Assembly (NCBI GenBank): GCA_945833885.1
Contig: CAMAFY010000005.1
Coordinates: forward strand, 1-64,000
Length of the DNA stretch: 64,000 nt
DNA from: an uncultured Bacteroidales bacterium
GTDB lineage: Bacteria; Bacteroidota; Bacteroidia; Bacteroidales; Bacteroidaceae
Direction: 5' to 3'
The translations under genes and the position numbers were made by a program. Under the pieces are notes generated by a model. It did no database searches, was not told the origin of the DNA, and saw only the letters and a list, made by a program, of their open reading frames with translations. Of this stretch, positions 52,758 through 64,000 are shown in pieces; within the stretch, counting starts at the first letter, position 1; the number at the start of each line of letters is the position of its first letter.

Positions 52758-53543
52758 TCATCGGGGATTTCTGATGTTCAACGGCATCATTTTCAGCATC
52801 CATAGCCCGCAGATGACCAGACATCCGCCAACGAAGGGCAGGACGTATGGCGGCCATTGTCCGGAACATTCCGTCAGTTCATGTTGGCGGAGTTCCCAGA
52901 AGCCCAGCGCATTGTTGAGGATATGTGCGGGAAGGCAGAGCCTGAGGTCGCCAGTCTGGAGATAAAGCAGGGCAAGAACGACGCCCATCACAAAGGCTGG
53001 GATGCCCTGCATCAGGTTTCCGTGGATGCAAGCAAAGGCAAAAGAACTGATGATTACGGCCCACCAACGTCCGGCGGGCAACATTCCGCGGATGATACAG
53101 TCGCGGAATACCAGTTCTTCCGCCAGGGGACCGGCAAAAATAATCAACATCGCGCACCATACACTGTGCTGCATTCCGGAGAAAATGGCGCTTACTCCAG
53201 GATTTTCTATGTCAAACGGGCTGAGAATGCCGTTCACTCCGAGACTGATGACGATGAAACCACCGATGCCCCACGCCCAATTTCGTGGTAATCCCCGCGA
53301 AAATGCCGTCAAAGCGCCCTTCCAGGAAAGGCGGGTGAGGAGCATGATGCCGATAAATGCAATGGTCGTGAACAGAAGTGCCGTGCCATAGTGTACGGCG
53401 TCAATGTTGCTCAGGACGGAGTTCAGGTCTTCGAGGGAGGCGCTTCTGATGTTTCCTGCCCGGAGTTCGTAGAGCAGGGTGAAGATGAAGGCGAGAACCT
53501 GGTTCAGAAAGAAGAGCAACAGGGATAGGATTGGGCGCCACAT
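52758..53543 (-). CDS. CPBP-family intramembrane metalloprotease
   Basis: 261 aa with about seven membrane helices. CPBP/Abi family motif 1 EELVFRDCIIRG (glutamate pair and arginine), motif 2 FAFACIHGNLMQG and motif 3 (VMGVVLALLYLQTGDL). Intramembrane proteolysis of a prenyl-type substrate or a self-immunity role is inferred from the family. First segment WRPILSLLLFFLNQVLAF. It lies 133 bp past ribF on the same strand. Confidence 0.92.
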   Translation of the reverse strand: MWRPILSLLLFFLNQVLAFIFTLLYELRAGNIRSASLEDLNSVLSNIDAVHYGTALLFTTIAFIGIMLLTRLSWKGALTAFSRGLPRNWAWGIGGFIVISLGVNGILSPFDIENPGVSAIFSGMQHSVWCAMLIIFAGPLAEELVFRDCIIRGMLPAGRWWAVIISSFAFACIHGNLMQGIPAFVMGVVLALLYLQTGDLRLCLPAHILNNALGFWELRQHELTECSGQWPPYVLPFVGGCLVICGLWMLKMMPLNIRNPR

Positions 53544-53676
53544 GGAGGTTCGGAAGGGAATTCCGGCAGGGATGCTGCCGATGTTCGGTGGGAGGAGTGT
53601 GGAGGATGGTTGCAGAAAAGGCGGTATGTTGGTGCGGCATCATCGGGACATGGTGCCCCTGACGTCTGCTCCTTGC

Positions 53677-54594
53677 TTAAAAAGTGTCCTCGATGGAGAA
53701 GTTGATTTCGCGGTGTTGCTCTTTGGCAATTTCGGTGTCGGCGTTGATTTGTGCGAGAAGAGCCTCGGCATTGTCAAAATCCTGCTCGTCGCGGAGCCGC
53801 TTATGGAAATAGACTTCCACGTCTTTGTCGTAGAGTGACGGGAAGTTTTCGTCAAGAAGATGCGATTCCACCGATATCTTGTCCGCTTTTTTCAGCGTCG
53901 GACAATGGCCGATATTCGTCACGGCAGGGTAGAGAACGCCGTCAAACTTCACGGATGTGACGTAGACTCCCGGCGTTGGTATCATCTTTTGCGGGTCGTC
54001 TACGGCAATGTTTGCGGTAGGAATGCCAAGTTTTTTTCCGATGCCTTGACCCTTTACCACCTTTCCGCTGAGCATGAAGGTGTGGCCAAGCAGGTTGTTG
54101 GCCTCGTCGATTTCGCCAGCGACAATGAGTTTCCGGATGCGGGACGACGAGATCTTTATCTCCGGAAGTTGCTTGGCGGCAATCACTTCTATACCGATTT
54201 CCTTACCGTATTCGCGGTAGTTGTCGATGCTTTCTCCCCAGCGTGGTCTTCCAAAATGGTGGTCATATCCCACAAGAAGATGGGTGATGCCGAAAGTACT
54301 GTGGAGATAATGGTTCATGAAGTCCTCTGCTGTCAGTCCCGCCATCCGTTGGTCGAACTCCAAAACTTCGATACGGTCGATATGACACAGCGACTTCATC
54401 AGCCGCATCTTCTCATCTGCTGTGGTAAGCAATGGGGGAGGATCCTGACGACCAAGCACTCTTTGGGGGTGTTTGGCAAAGGTCAGCACAATGGCTGTCC
54501 CATCTTCGCCAGTCACTTCGCGCAGTTGCTGACAAAGGTATTGGTGTCCGCGGTGAACACCGTCAAAGAATCCGATGGTTGCTACTCGTTTCAT
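53677..54594 (-). CDS. ribF: Bifunctional riboflavin kinase / FMN adenylyltransferase
   Basis: 305 aa. N-terminal FAD synthetase domain with GFFDGVHRGHQYL (HxGH-type nucleotidyltransferase motif) and the ISSSRIRKLI signature; C-terminal riboflavin kinase domain from about 185 with GKKLGIPTANI and GVYVTSVKF. Makes FMN and then FAD from riboflavin. Essential; cytoplasmic. Starts at 54594; a 22-bp array lies 69 bp upstream. Confidence 0.97.
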   Translation of the reverse strand: MKRVATIGFFDGVHRGHQYLCQQLREVTGEDGTAIVLTFAKHPQRVLGRQDPPPLLTTADEKMRLMKSLCHIDRIEVLEFDQRMAGLTAEDFMNHYLHSTFGITHLLVGYDHHFGRPRWGESIDNYREYGKEIGIEVIAAKQLPEIKISSSRIRKLIVAGEIDEANNLLGHTFMLSGKVVKGQGIGKKLGIPTANIAVDDPQKMIPTPGVYVTSVKFDGVLYPAVTNIGHCPTLKKADKISVESHLLDENFPSLYDKDVEVYFHKRLRDEQDFDNAEALLAQINADTEIAKEQHREINFSIEDTF

Positions 54595-54662
54595 TTGTAT
54601 GGTATATACTAAGGTTTTTATGGGAAATTCGGGATGTCCTGCCGGTATCCGTTGTCATTTTG

Positions 54663-54790
54663 CATCGTTAATGCAGCCCATGCGCATCGTTAATACTGCC
54701 CATGCGTAACGTTAATGCAGTCCATGCGCATCGTTAATGCTGCTTCTTTTACATCGTTAATGCAGCCCCATGTGCGCCAGGTTCGCGTCG
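54663..54790. repeat. 22-bp tandem array upstream of ribF
   Basis: Units start at 54663, 54685, 54707, 54729 and 54752 (the last two 23 bp). Each has ATCGTTAATGCAGCCCATGC or a variant. It lies between ribF and the U32 gene, both minus. Confidence 0.9.
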
Positions 54791-54817
54791 TGCATGCGGA
54801 AACCTTTGATGAAAAGG

Positions 54818-56077
54818 TCAGAATTCGCTGGGGACAAGTTTATAGAGTTTGTCGGAAGGCCTTACTTTTTCCGGTACGGGGATGGCTACGCACATACCTT
54901 TCCGTGCCACTTCAACGGGGCCGTTGCTGCCATGCACGCTTTCGGGGGTGACATAGAGCGCACCTGTCGTAGGGCCGATGATGAGCAATTTGTCGCCGGC
55001 ACGGAATTCTCCGGTCTCGATGTAGAACTCTGCCACACCAATCTTCGAAAAATACTTCTGCCCTTTGCCGATGTATACCTTCTTTTCCGTGGCACTGCTG
55101 CCATATTGCTTGCTCCATTCACCCAGACGTTGCCCAAGATAGTAGCCGTCCCAGAAGCCTCTGTTGAAGACAGTGGCGAGCCTTTTGTCCCATTCCTCAA
55201 TCTTTTCAGCCGAGAATGTTGCGTTTTCGACGCTGGCAATGGCTTCTTTGTAGCATTTCACGACAGTATAGACGTATTCTGCACTGCGTGCGCGGCCCTC
55301 AATCTTGAAGACTTTGACGCCGGCACGCATCATTTTGTCGATGAAACCGATGGTTTTCAGGTCTTTCGGCGACATAATGTATTTGCCGTCAATGTCAAGT
55401 TCGGTGCCGGTCTCGCGGTCTCGGACGGTGTAACCCCGTCGGCAGATCTGCATACATTCGCCCCGATTGGCGGAGCGTCCCGTATTGTCGAGGGAAAGGT
55501 AGCACTTTCCGCTCACCGCCATACAGAGTGCGCCATGGCAGAACATCTCGATCCGGACACGGTTTCCCGAAGGTCCGCAAATGTTTTCGCGCTCGATGAC
55601 ATCGGCGATATCGCGTACCTGTTGCAGTTTCAGTTCGCGTGCGAGTACCACGACGTCGGCATATTCGGCATAGAATTTCAGCGCTTCGGCATTGGAAATG
55701 TTGAGTTGTGTGGAAAGATGTACCTCTTGTCCGATCTTTTTGCAGTATGCCAGCACGGCAACGTCCGCAGCAATGACAGCGGTGATGCCGGCCTCTTTGG
55801 CAGCATCACAGATGTCGCGCATCTGATCGAGGTCCTCTCCGTAGATGATTGTGTTGACCGTCAGGTAGGTTTTTACGCCTTGTTCGCTACATGTAGCAGC
55901 GATTTCGCGTAGGTCGGCCTTTGTAAAACGGCTGGCGGAGTGCGCGCGCATGTTCAGACTTTCGATGCCGAAATACACCGAATCCGCCCCGGCTTTGAGC
56001 GCGGCTGCCAGACATTCGCGCGAGCCTACGGGGGCCATTACTTCATATTGCTGTGCTGTTTGATGCTCTGCTGCCAT
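54818..56077 (-). CDS. Peptidase U32-family protein (tRNA/rRNA hydroxylation type)
   Basis: 419 aa. U32 domain: VMAPVGSRECLAAALKAGADSVYFG, MRAHSASRFTKADL, YLTVNTIIYGEDL, LSTQLNISNAEALKFYAE, and the cysteine set IEMFCHGALCMAVSGKCYLS with GECMQICRRGY (four Fe-S or metal cysteines). C-terminal beta domain (KVYIGKGQKYFSKIGVAEFYIE). Members called YegQ/TrhP take part in prephenate-dependent hydroxylation of uridine 34 in tRNA; length and the cysteine pattern fit. Formerly annotated as collagenase. It has no operon partner. Confidence 0.9.
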   Translation of the reverse strand: MAAEHQTAQQYEVMAPVGSRECLAAALKAGADSVYFGIESLNMRAHSASRFTKADLREIAATCSEQGVKTYLTVNTIIYGEDLDQMRDICDAAKEAGITAVIAADVAVLAYCKKIGQEVHLSTQLNISNAEALKFYAEYADVVVLARELKLQQVRDIADVIERENICGPSGNRVRIEMFCHGALCMAVSGKCYLSLDNTGRSANRGECMQICRRGYTVRDRETGTELDIDGKYIMSPKDLKTIGFIDKMMRAGVKVFKIEGRARSAEYVYTVVKCYKEAIASVENATFSAEKIEEWDKRLATVFNRGFWDGYYLGQRLGEWSKQYGSSATEKKVYIGKGQKYFSKIGVAEFYIETGEFRAGDKLLIIGPTTGALYVTPESVHGSNGPVEVARKGMCVAIPVPEKVRPSDKLYKLVPSEF

Positions 56078-56458
56078 GGTTCCTTATGATTCTTTGTGGA
56101 CCTTTTCCTGCCATTATGCGGAAGACGGTGGAGGGAATAACCGTCCGCATGAGGGCTGTTCTCCGGGTGTTTATGGTTTTTTGCCAACGTGTTTTGGGGC
56201 CGCCTCGGCACAATTATGTGTTGTCAGCGGCACGTTTGCGTGGTAATTCCGGTCCGTTTATATTGCAAAAAGGTAACGGCAGGCAAGCAAGTGCTGATTA
56301 AATGAAACCCGTTCCAGTTCTCCGTACTCGCTGACATCGGCGTGTTTACCCTCGAAGGGTAGCGCACGGTATGGCCAGGACCGGTGTTTTTTGTCGTGGA
56401 ATCGCGGGGGGACAGTTTAATCATCACTGACAACCAGCAGTTACCTCAAAGAAAAGGG
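56078..56458. other. Gene-free spacer between U32 and tRNA-Leu
   Basis: No supported ORF, array or clear terminator. A weak palindromic TACCCTCGAAGGGTA lies near 56347-56361. I see nothing else. Confidence 0.5.
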
Positions 56459-56540
56459 TGCGCTTGAGGGGACTCGAACCCCTACGTCGCAAGACACTAG
56501 ATCCTAAGTCTAGCGCGTCTACCAATTTCGCCACAAGCGC
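56459..56540 (-). tRNA. tRNA-Leu (anticodon UAG)
   Basis: 82 nt. On the minus strand: acceptor GCGCTTG pairs with CAAGCGC, A discriminator, D-loop with AAATTGGTAGACGC (the long class II D-arm motif), anticodon stem CTAGA/TCTAG with loop CTTAGGA (anticodon UAG), long variable arm (TGTCTTGCGACG) and T-arm GGGGTTCGAGTCCCC. No CCA is encoded. A perfect promoter lies directly upstream. Confidence 0.96.
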
Positions 56541-56550
56541 ATTTCGGGTG

Positions 56551-56581
56551 CAAATTTAACAATAAGGTGCCAAAAACCAAA
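56551..56581 (-). promoter_or_regulatory. Consensus promoter of tRNA-Leu
   Basis: On the minus strand TTTG (56578-56581), 19 bp, TAAATTTG (56551-56558), 11 bp before the tRNA 5' end. Confidence 0.8.
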
Positions 56582-56598
56582 GAAATTACTATATAATT

Positions 56599-56629
56599 TT
56601 TGTTTTTAGGGGGTAATGTTGTATTTTTG
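56599..56629 (+). promoter_or_regulatory. Consensus promoter of the CHU_C-type gene
   Basis: TTTG (56599-56602), 19 bp, TATTTTTG (56622-56629). Transcription should start near 56636, which rules out the ATG at 56600 as the start codon. Confidence 0.8.
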
Positions 56630-56710
56630 CGGCTTGAAATTGCGCGCACTTTTGCTTTTTCTCCGCACGTCCTAAGGCTGTTTGTCCGCATTTCCCTCAA
56701 TGAATATAAG

Positions 56711-57457
56711 ATGTTTGTTCCAAAGAATAAAGATATGTCACCACGTTTTCTCTTCGTTGCTTTACTGTTTTCCCTGTGTTCCGCTGTCGGTGCGCTGACC
56801 GTTGACGACGAATATCCCAGTGTTTCGCCTGTGATGGTCTACATTGACGATGACGGACAGGAGGTCAGTGATGCCGAAAGTTACTCCGGAGGCGCTCCGT
56901 TCACGGCACGTTTCGAGGCACATCCCGAAAATTTGGGACGCTATCAGGCGCTTTACGAGTGGCGTTTCCTGGAAGACGGCAGCGAAACTCCCATCCTGAC
57001 GCGCTTTGAAGAGGACACCGAGTACCGATTCATCAAGAGTGGCACCACGTATGTCACGCTCCTTGTTTCGTTTGTTGCCGACGGTGACACCTTGGAGTAC
57101 GAGATGGAGACCCCCTTTACCATCAATATCGCCGAGAGCAAACTTGAGGTTCCCAACGCTTTCACCCCCAACGGCGACGGCATCAACGATGTTTTCAAGG
57201 TGAAGGAGGGGTACGAGAGCATCGTGGAATTCAAGGCTTCCGTCTTCAGCCGCAGCGGAAAGAAGATTTATGAATGGACCGATCCTGCCGATGGATGGGA
57301 CGGTACGATGAACGGACAGGGAGGTCACGACGCTCCTGACGGCGCTTATTACCTTGTCATCAAGGCCCGCGGTGCTGATGGGCTGAAATACAACTACAAG
57401 AAGACCATCAATTTGCTGCGAGGCTACAAGGAGGGCGTCAACAGCGGCGGACTTTAA
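56711..57457 (+). CDS. Secreted CHU_C-type protein (gliding-motility-associated C-terminal domain)
   Basis: 248 aa from ATG 56711, or 240 from 56735, which begins the signal peptide MSPRFLFVALLFSLCSAVGA. The first ATG of the frame (56600) is upstream of the promoter's start site. A PKD/Ig-like domain (YPSVSPVMVYIDDDG...ITLLVSF-type strands, about 25-160) is followed by the type B gliding-motility C-terminal domain from about 165: VPNAFTPNGDGINDVFKV, VFSRSGKKIYEW, GWDGT, PDGAYYLVIKARGADG. This domain is a type IX sorting signal. The protein is probably surface-anchored; no partner is near it. Confidence 0.9.
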   Translation: MFVPKNKDMSPRFLFVALLFSLCSAVGALTVDDEYPSVSPVMVYIDDDGQEVSDAESYSGGAPFTARFEAHPENLGRYQALYEWRFLEDGSETPILTRFEEDTEYRFIKSGTTYVTLLVSFVADGDTLEYEMETPFTINIAESKLEVPNAFTPNGDGINDVFKVKEGYESIVEFKASVFSRSGKKIYEWTDPADGWDGTMNGQGGHDAPDGAYYLVIKARGADGLKYNYKKTINLLRGYKEGVNSGGL

Positions 57458-57565
57458 TGTCCGACGGTACGGCGGAGCGTTCCCCCGGTGTCGGTATTCC
57501 TCTTCGGAAGCGATGCTCTTTTATATGAAAATATTCGATGAAACCGCGAGTTTTAATGTAATTTT

Positions 57566-60442
<2,877 letters not shown>

Positions 60443-60588
60443 AACTTTTTAGCACCATCCTTGAGAATGCCGTCGCTTCCCCGGCGTTCCATGGCATCGG
60501 GCATCCGAAAATCCCCGGGGCCAGGATAAAATCCCCCAAATCGGAATATATTTTTTACTAACCTTTATATAATAATCACCAAAATTCT

Positions 60589-62139
60589 ATGTTTGAAGGA
60601 CAACCAAAAGGCCTTTGGGCTCTTGCGCTTGCCAACACCGGTGAGCGCTTCGGCTACTACACGATGTTGGCCGTCTTCCTCCTCTATCTCCAAGCAAACT
60701 TCGGATGGGAGCCGGGAGTTGCCACTATAGTCTACTCCACTTTCCTGATGATGGTCTACTTCCTCCCCGTCATCGGCGGTGTCGCCGCCGACAGATTCGG
60801 CTTCGGCAAGATGGTCACCACTGGTATCATCATCATGTTCCTCGGATATCTGCTGCTCTCCCTCCCCCTTGGTAGCGACGTCACTGCTGTAGCGGCCATG
60901 GGAATTGCCCTGCTTCTCGTCAGCCTTGGCACGGGATTGTTCAAGGGAAACCTGCAGGTGATGGTCGGTCGTCTGTATGACGAGGAGAAATTCTCCGACA
61001 AACGCGACAGCGGTTTCTCGCTTTTCTATATGGCCATCAACATCGGTGCCATGTTCGCTCCCACCGCTGCCATCGAAATCATGCGTTATGCCCAGGAGGA
61101 ACTCCAAATCAGCGTAGCCGATTCTTACCACTTCGCCTTCGCTGTGGCGTGTGTCAGCCTGATTTTCTCCATCTTCATCTACTACATCTTCCAGAGTACG
61201 TACAAGCATGTGCTCGCGTCTGAAAAGAAGACCGTAGCGAAGGACGAGGACTCTGCCAAGGTTGCCGCCCCCGCCGCCCCCGAACTTTCCAAGGAGGAGA
61301 CCAAGGAACGCATCGTTTGCCTCTGCCTTGTCTTCGCCGTTGTCATCTTCTTCTGGATGGCTTTCCACCAGAACGGCAACACTTTGACGCTCTTCGCCCG
61401 CGACTACACCCAGACCACTTCCGAGGGTATACAGAGCATGGCGTTCGACGTCACCAACCTTGTTGCGTGCATCTTCATCGTTTACGGCCTCTTTGGTCTG
61501 TTCCAGAGCACTACCGGTAGCGGCAAATCCGTGTCCGGACTCGTGATTCTGCTTGCCGCAGCCTTCCTCGGTTACAAGTATTATACCCTTGATGGCGCCG
61601 TAAACATCGAGGCTCCCATCTTCCAGCAGTTCAATCCCTGCTACGTCGTTGCCCTTACTCCTGTGAGCGTTGCCCTATTCTCGTGGCTCGGAAAGAAGGG
61701 TAAAGAGCCTTCAAGCCCCAAGAAGATAGGCCTTGGAATGCTCGTTGCCGCCTTGGCATTCTGCCTGATGGCAGCGGGTTCCATGGGACTTCTCCAGCCT
61801 ATGGATCAGGCTGAGGCCATCAAGGGTGCCGCCGATCCCGCCCGCGTGAGCGCCAACTGGCTCATCAGCACCTATCTTGTCCTCACCTTTGCCGAACTCC
61901 TTCTCTCGCCCATCGGCATCAGTTTCGTCAGCAAGGTGGCTCCTCCCAAGTATGCAGGTCTGATGATGGGCCTCTGGTTTGCCGCCACCGCCATCGGAAA
62001 CCAACTCGTGATGGTGCCTGGAATCCTGTGGGGTGCAAACGTAAACCTTGTCGTCATCTGGGGCGTGCTTGCCGCCATCTGCCTCGTTTCGGCACTCTTC
62101 ATCTTCAGCATCCTCAAGAAACTCGAGAAGGTGGCTTAA
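60589..62139 (+). CDS. POT/PTR-family proton-dependent oligopeptide transporter
   Basis: 516 aa, 12-14 membrane helices (MFS fold). The N-terminal ExxERFxYY motif is present as NTGERFGYYTML (residues about 15-26); GTGLFKGNLQVMVG and DSGFSLFYMAINIGAM are POT family motifs. A long loop with acidic EETKERIVCLC splits the halves. Imports di- and tripeptides with protons; fits with the proteolytic SusCD and M6 genes in function, though it is not linked to them. Terminator behind it at 62252. Confidence 0.94.
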   Translation: MFEGQPKGLWALALANTGERFGYYTMLAVFLLYLQANFGWEPGVATIVYSTFLMMVYFLPVIGGVAADRFGFGKMVTTGIIIMFLGYLLLSLPLGSDVTAVAAMGIALLLVSLGTGLFKGNLQVMVGRLYDEEKFSDKRDSGFSLFYMAINIGAMFAPTAAIEIMRYAQEELQISVADSYHFAFAVACVSLIFSIFIYYIFQSTYKHVLASEKKTVAKDEDSAKVAAPAAPELSKEETKERIVCLCLVFAVVIFFWMAFHQNGNTLTLFARDYTQTTSEGIQSMAFDVTNLVACIFIVYGLFGLFQSTTGSGKSVSGLVILLAAAFLGYKYYTLDGAVNIEAPIFQQFNPCYVVALTPVSVALFSWLGKKGKEPSSPKKIGLGMLVAALAFCLMAAGSMGLLQPMDQAEAIKGAADPARVSANWLISTYLVLTFAELLLSPIGISFVSKVAPPKYAGLMMGLWFAATAIGNQLVMVPGILWGANVNLVVIWGVLAAICLVSALFIFSILKKLEKVA

Positions 62140-62251
62140 GCCTTTCATGGCATTCCGTTGATGGAATGCGTTGGAATAAGGTGAAAAGCCCCCGCGAAAA
62201 CCGATGAAACATATTTGCTGTGGCGACATGTGAATGCCACTGTGACAAATC

Positions 62252-62290
62252 ATCCCCCGAATGGCCTGACGCTCATTCGGGGGATTTTTT
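62252..62290 (+). terminator. Terminator of the POT gene
   Basis: ATCCCCCGAATG (62252-62263) pairs with CATTCGGGGGAT (62274-62285), then TTTTT. Confidence 0.85.
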
Positions 62291-62346
62291 CGCTCCCTGC
62301 CTGCCAGGCTTCCGGTATCTTGGCAGGAATGTACCAGCGTCTCGCT

Positions 62347-62434
62347 GGGAAAGTGCGGATGTTCAGGGTGGAAACCTCCGATGTTACGACTGAAAAGTGC
62401 GGCACTTTGCGGCGGGAAATGCCGATGTTCCTGA
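62347..62434. repeat. 22-bp tandem array between two converging genes
   Basis: Four exact units start at 62347, 62369, 62391 and 62413. The third, TGAAAAGTGCGGCACTTTGC, contains a perfect palindrome AAAGTGCGGCACTTT. This is 3' of both flanking genes, an exception to the upstream rule. Confidence 0.85.
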
Positions 62435-62499
62435 GGCATTCTCCGTTGTGCGGACCCCTGCAGCCAGGTCCGCTGCGCTGTCTTATCCGCATAAAACGA

Positions 62500-62535
62500 C
62501 AAAAAAAACGGCAGACACGTTGTCGGTGTCTGCCG
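62500..62535 (-). terminator. Terminator of the ftsZ-yqeY transcript
   Basis: CGGCAGACAC (62509-62518) pairs with GTGTCTGCCG (62526-62535) and eight T's follow on the minus strand. It lies 58 bp past the yqeY stop. Confidence 0.85.
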
Positions 62536-62593
62536 GATTATGGTAGGTTTTATGGCTGTTCCGATGTGGAACTGCCGTGAATGTCGTGTGGAA

Positions 62594-63043
62594 TTACTGG
62601 TTGAGCAGTTCCTTCACCTTGGCACTGATGGCGCGTCCGTCGGCCTTTCCTGCAAGAGCCTTCGAGGCGGTTCCCATCACGCGTCCCATATCTTTGGGTG
62701 ATGTTGCGCCAAGTTCGGTGATGATGTTTTGCAGAGCGGCGGTCAGTTCCTCGTCGGTGAGGGGCTGGGGCAGGTAGGTTTCAATGACTTTCACCTCAGC
62801 CATTTCATTCTCGGCAAGGTCAGGACGACCCTGTTCGCGGTAAAGTTGTGCGGTGTCGCGCCCTTGTTTCGCCAGTTTTGAAAGAATCTTCAAGGCGGCA
62901 TCGTCCGAGAGTTCTCCGTTGCTTCCCGGAGCGGTCTTGGCCTCGATGAAGTATTTCTTGATGTTTCGTAGGGCTTGGAGACGTACGGTCTCCCGGGCTT
63001 TCATGGCCGACATGATGTCAGCGCTGATTTGTTCAAAAAGCAT
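62594..63043 (-). CDS. GatB/YqeY-domain protein
   Basis: 149 aa. The all-helical YqeY domain: LFEQISADIMSAMKARETVRLQALRNIKKYFIEAK, LSKLAKQGRDTAQLYREQGRPDLAENEMAEVKVIETYLPQ (QGRPDLAENE is very typical), GATSPKDMGRVMGTASKALAGKADGRAISAKVKELL. The same domain occurs at the end of GatB, where it helps recognise tRNA; the free protein's role is unsettled. It follows ftsZ by 73 bp on the same strand, a common order in Bacteroidota. Confidence 0.94.
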   Translation of the reverse strand: MLFEQISADIMSAMKARETVRLQALRNIKKYFIEAKTAPGSNGELSDDAALKILSKLAKQGRDTAQLYREQGRPDLAENEMAEVKVIETYLPQPLTDEELTAALQNIITELGATSPKDMGRVMGTASKALAGKADGRAISAKVKELLNQ

Positions 63044-63116
63044 TTTTTCGTCTTTTGAGTGAAGTTTTGTGCGTAAAAATCTGTGGTGAATTCCCGTGAT
63101 GTCGGGAACGGCGACG

Positions 63117-64000
63117 TCAGAATCCGTTTCTTCTGGCTTTTGACGTCTCGCGGAATCTCACCATGTCGTGTTCTGTGCGTCTAAACACATCGTTGTTTTC
63201 AAGCATCGCCACGAGTTCTTCATTATCCAAATCTTCGTCGTTGAAGATGTAAGTTCTGCGGTGTGGTTTGTGTTTCTTCAGGTTTCCATAGGCCATGTCG
63301 CGGCGCATTTCGCGTTGGCGTACCTCATCCATCTGGTCGCCGGTCAGAGGAACGGCCACGGGTTCCTCGTCTTCCATGCCCGGCATCACCTTGAATCCTG
63401 ACGCCAATATGGTCACCTTTATCTCGTCCTTCAGACTTGCATCCTCAGCCATTCCCCATTTCGTGTCGACATCCTTGTGGAAGTTTTCCATGAATTTGTT
63501 CACTTGTCCGAACTCTTCCATGAGCATGGCGTCGCCAATTTCCTCGGGCGGTATGAAAAACACCATTCTCAGCGACTTGCTTTTGAAGATGTCGCGGTCG
63601 TTGAGCAGGGGGGAATTGAGGGCGTCTTCGATGGCTTTCGTCACACGGTTTGCGCCTTTTCCGTAACCGGACGACATGATTGCCACGCCTCCACCCCGCA
63701 GACAGGTCTCGACGTCGCAGAAGTCGAGGTTCATTGTGCCGTGCATGGTGATGATTTCCGCAATGGAACGTGCGGCTTTTGTCAGCGTATCGTCGGCTTT
63801 CTTGAAGGCATTCATGATGGTGAGCGTGGGATAAATCTGGCGCAGACGTTCGTTGTTGACGACGAGGAGCGCGTCCACTTCGTTTGCCATTGTCTCGACA
63901 CCGTCGAGCGCAAGGTCGATGCGTTTCCACATTTCGAAGAGGAAAGGTATGGTGACAATGCCGATGGTGAGGATGTTTCGCTTCATGGCTTCCCGTGCAA
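63117..64000 (-). CDS. ftsZ: Cell division protein FtsZ, C-terminal part (cut by window end)
   Basis: Tubulin-like GTPase; its 5' end lies beyond 64000. The frame is open at the window edge, and an internal Met at 63986 (AREAMKRNILTIG) is not the start. Seen are VVTIPFLFE, VETMANEVDALLVVNNERL, the T7-loop region FCDVETCLRGGGVAIMSSGY, and EIKVTILASGF. The C-terminal tail is long and charged (RREMRRDMAYGNLKKHKPHR, residues 225-245 of the visible part) and ends RFRETSKARRNGF, the expected divergent anchor for partners. Forms the Z-ring. Confidence 0.95.
   Translation of the reverse strand, partial: AREAMKRNILTIGIVTIPFLFEMWKRIDLALDGVETMANEVDALLVVNNERLRQIYPTLTIMNAFKKADDTLTKAARSIAEIITMHGTMNLDFCDVETCLRGGGVAIMSSGYGKGANRVTKAIEDALNSPLLNDRDIFKSKSLRMVFFIPPEEIGDAMLMEEFGQVNKFMENFHKDVDTKWGMAEDASLKDEIKVTILASGFKVMPGMEDEEPVAVPLTGDQMDEVRQREMRRDMAYGNLKKHKPHRRTYIFNDEDLDNEELVAMLENNDVFRRTEHDMVRFRETSKARRNGF

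Noticed and set aside
56600-56710. Longer start of the CHU_C-type gene
   Set aside because: The consensus promoter overlaps this stretch, so it is not transcribed.

Overview
The window looks like chromosomal DNA of a Bacteroidota bacterium, most likely a Prevotellaceae member (Prevotella sensu lato). The support is: a SusC/SusD pair, several secreted proteins ending in short Por/T9SS-type sorting tails, Bacteroidota gene sets (DUF4302, DUF4271, DUF3316, CHU_C-type protein, single-chain glycyl-tRNA synthetase), and promoters of the TTTG-N19-TAnnTTTG type. Species cannot be fixed from the sequence alone.

Layout. 1-830: intergenic, with a terminator and dispersed repeats. 831-5249: GH20 hexosaminidase and a T9SS cargo protein, both minus. 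5250-6790: gene-free, with a GC-rich candidate RNA. 6791-7737: small antitoxin-like gene, a GNAT gene broken by a stop codon, and a tiny ORF. 8227-9414: kbl. 10847-20907: SusC, SusD, zinc metallohydrolase lipoprotein, DUF4302 lipoprotein and a T9SS cargo. 22018-24255: M6 metalloprotease. Together these last two blocks look like a peptide or protein utilisation locus. 24447-36925: mainly minus-strand housekeeping genes (FKBP, glyS, ECF sigma and partner, THUMP-like methyltransferase, APH-type kinase, TatD-yidD, rnpA-hemD-DUF4271, LOG, metK). 37364-42080: plus-strand tsaE, an unknown secreted protein and a GH35 beta-galactosidase. 42474-56077: minus-strand msrC, S41 peptidase, DUF3316, GHL10, TPR, recX, two glycosyltransferases, dusB, CPBP protease, ribF and U32. 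Then come tRNA-Leu(UAG), a CHU_C-type protein, uvrA and a POT transporter on plus, and yqeY and a truncated ftsZ on minus.

The most striking signal is not a gene. At least fifteen intergenic spacers hold head-to-tail arrays with a near-constant period of 22 bp (about two helical turns) and no spacers. Each array has its own consensus. Most sit 20-130 bp upstream of a start codon. Six loci share a core that approaches the palindrome AAAGTGCSGCACTTT. One array lies inside a reading frame (DUF3316 gene), where the period is 21 bp and so keeps frame. I know of no named element that matches this, and it is the best candidate here for an undescribed system.
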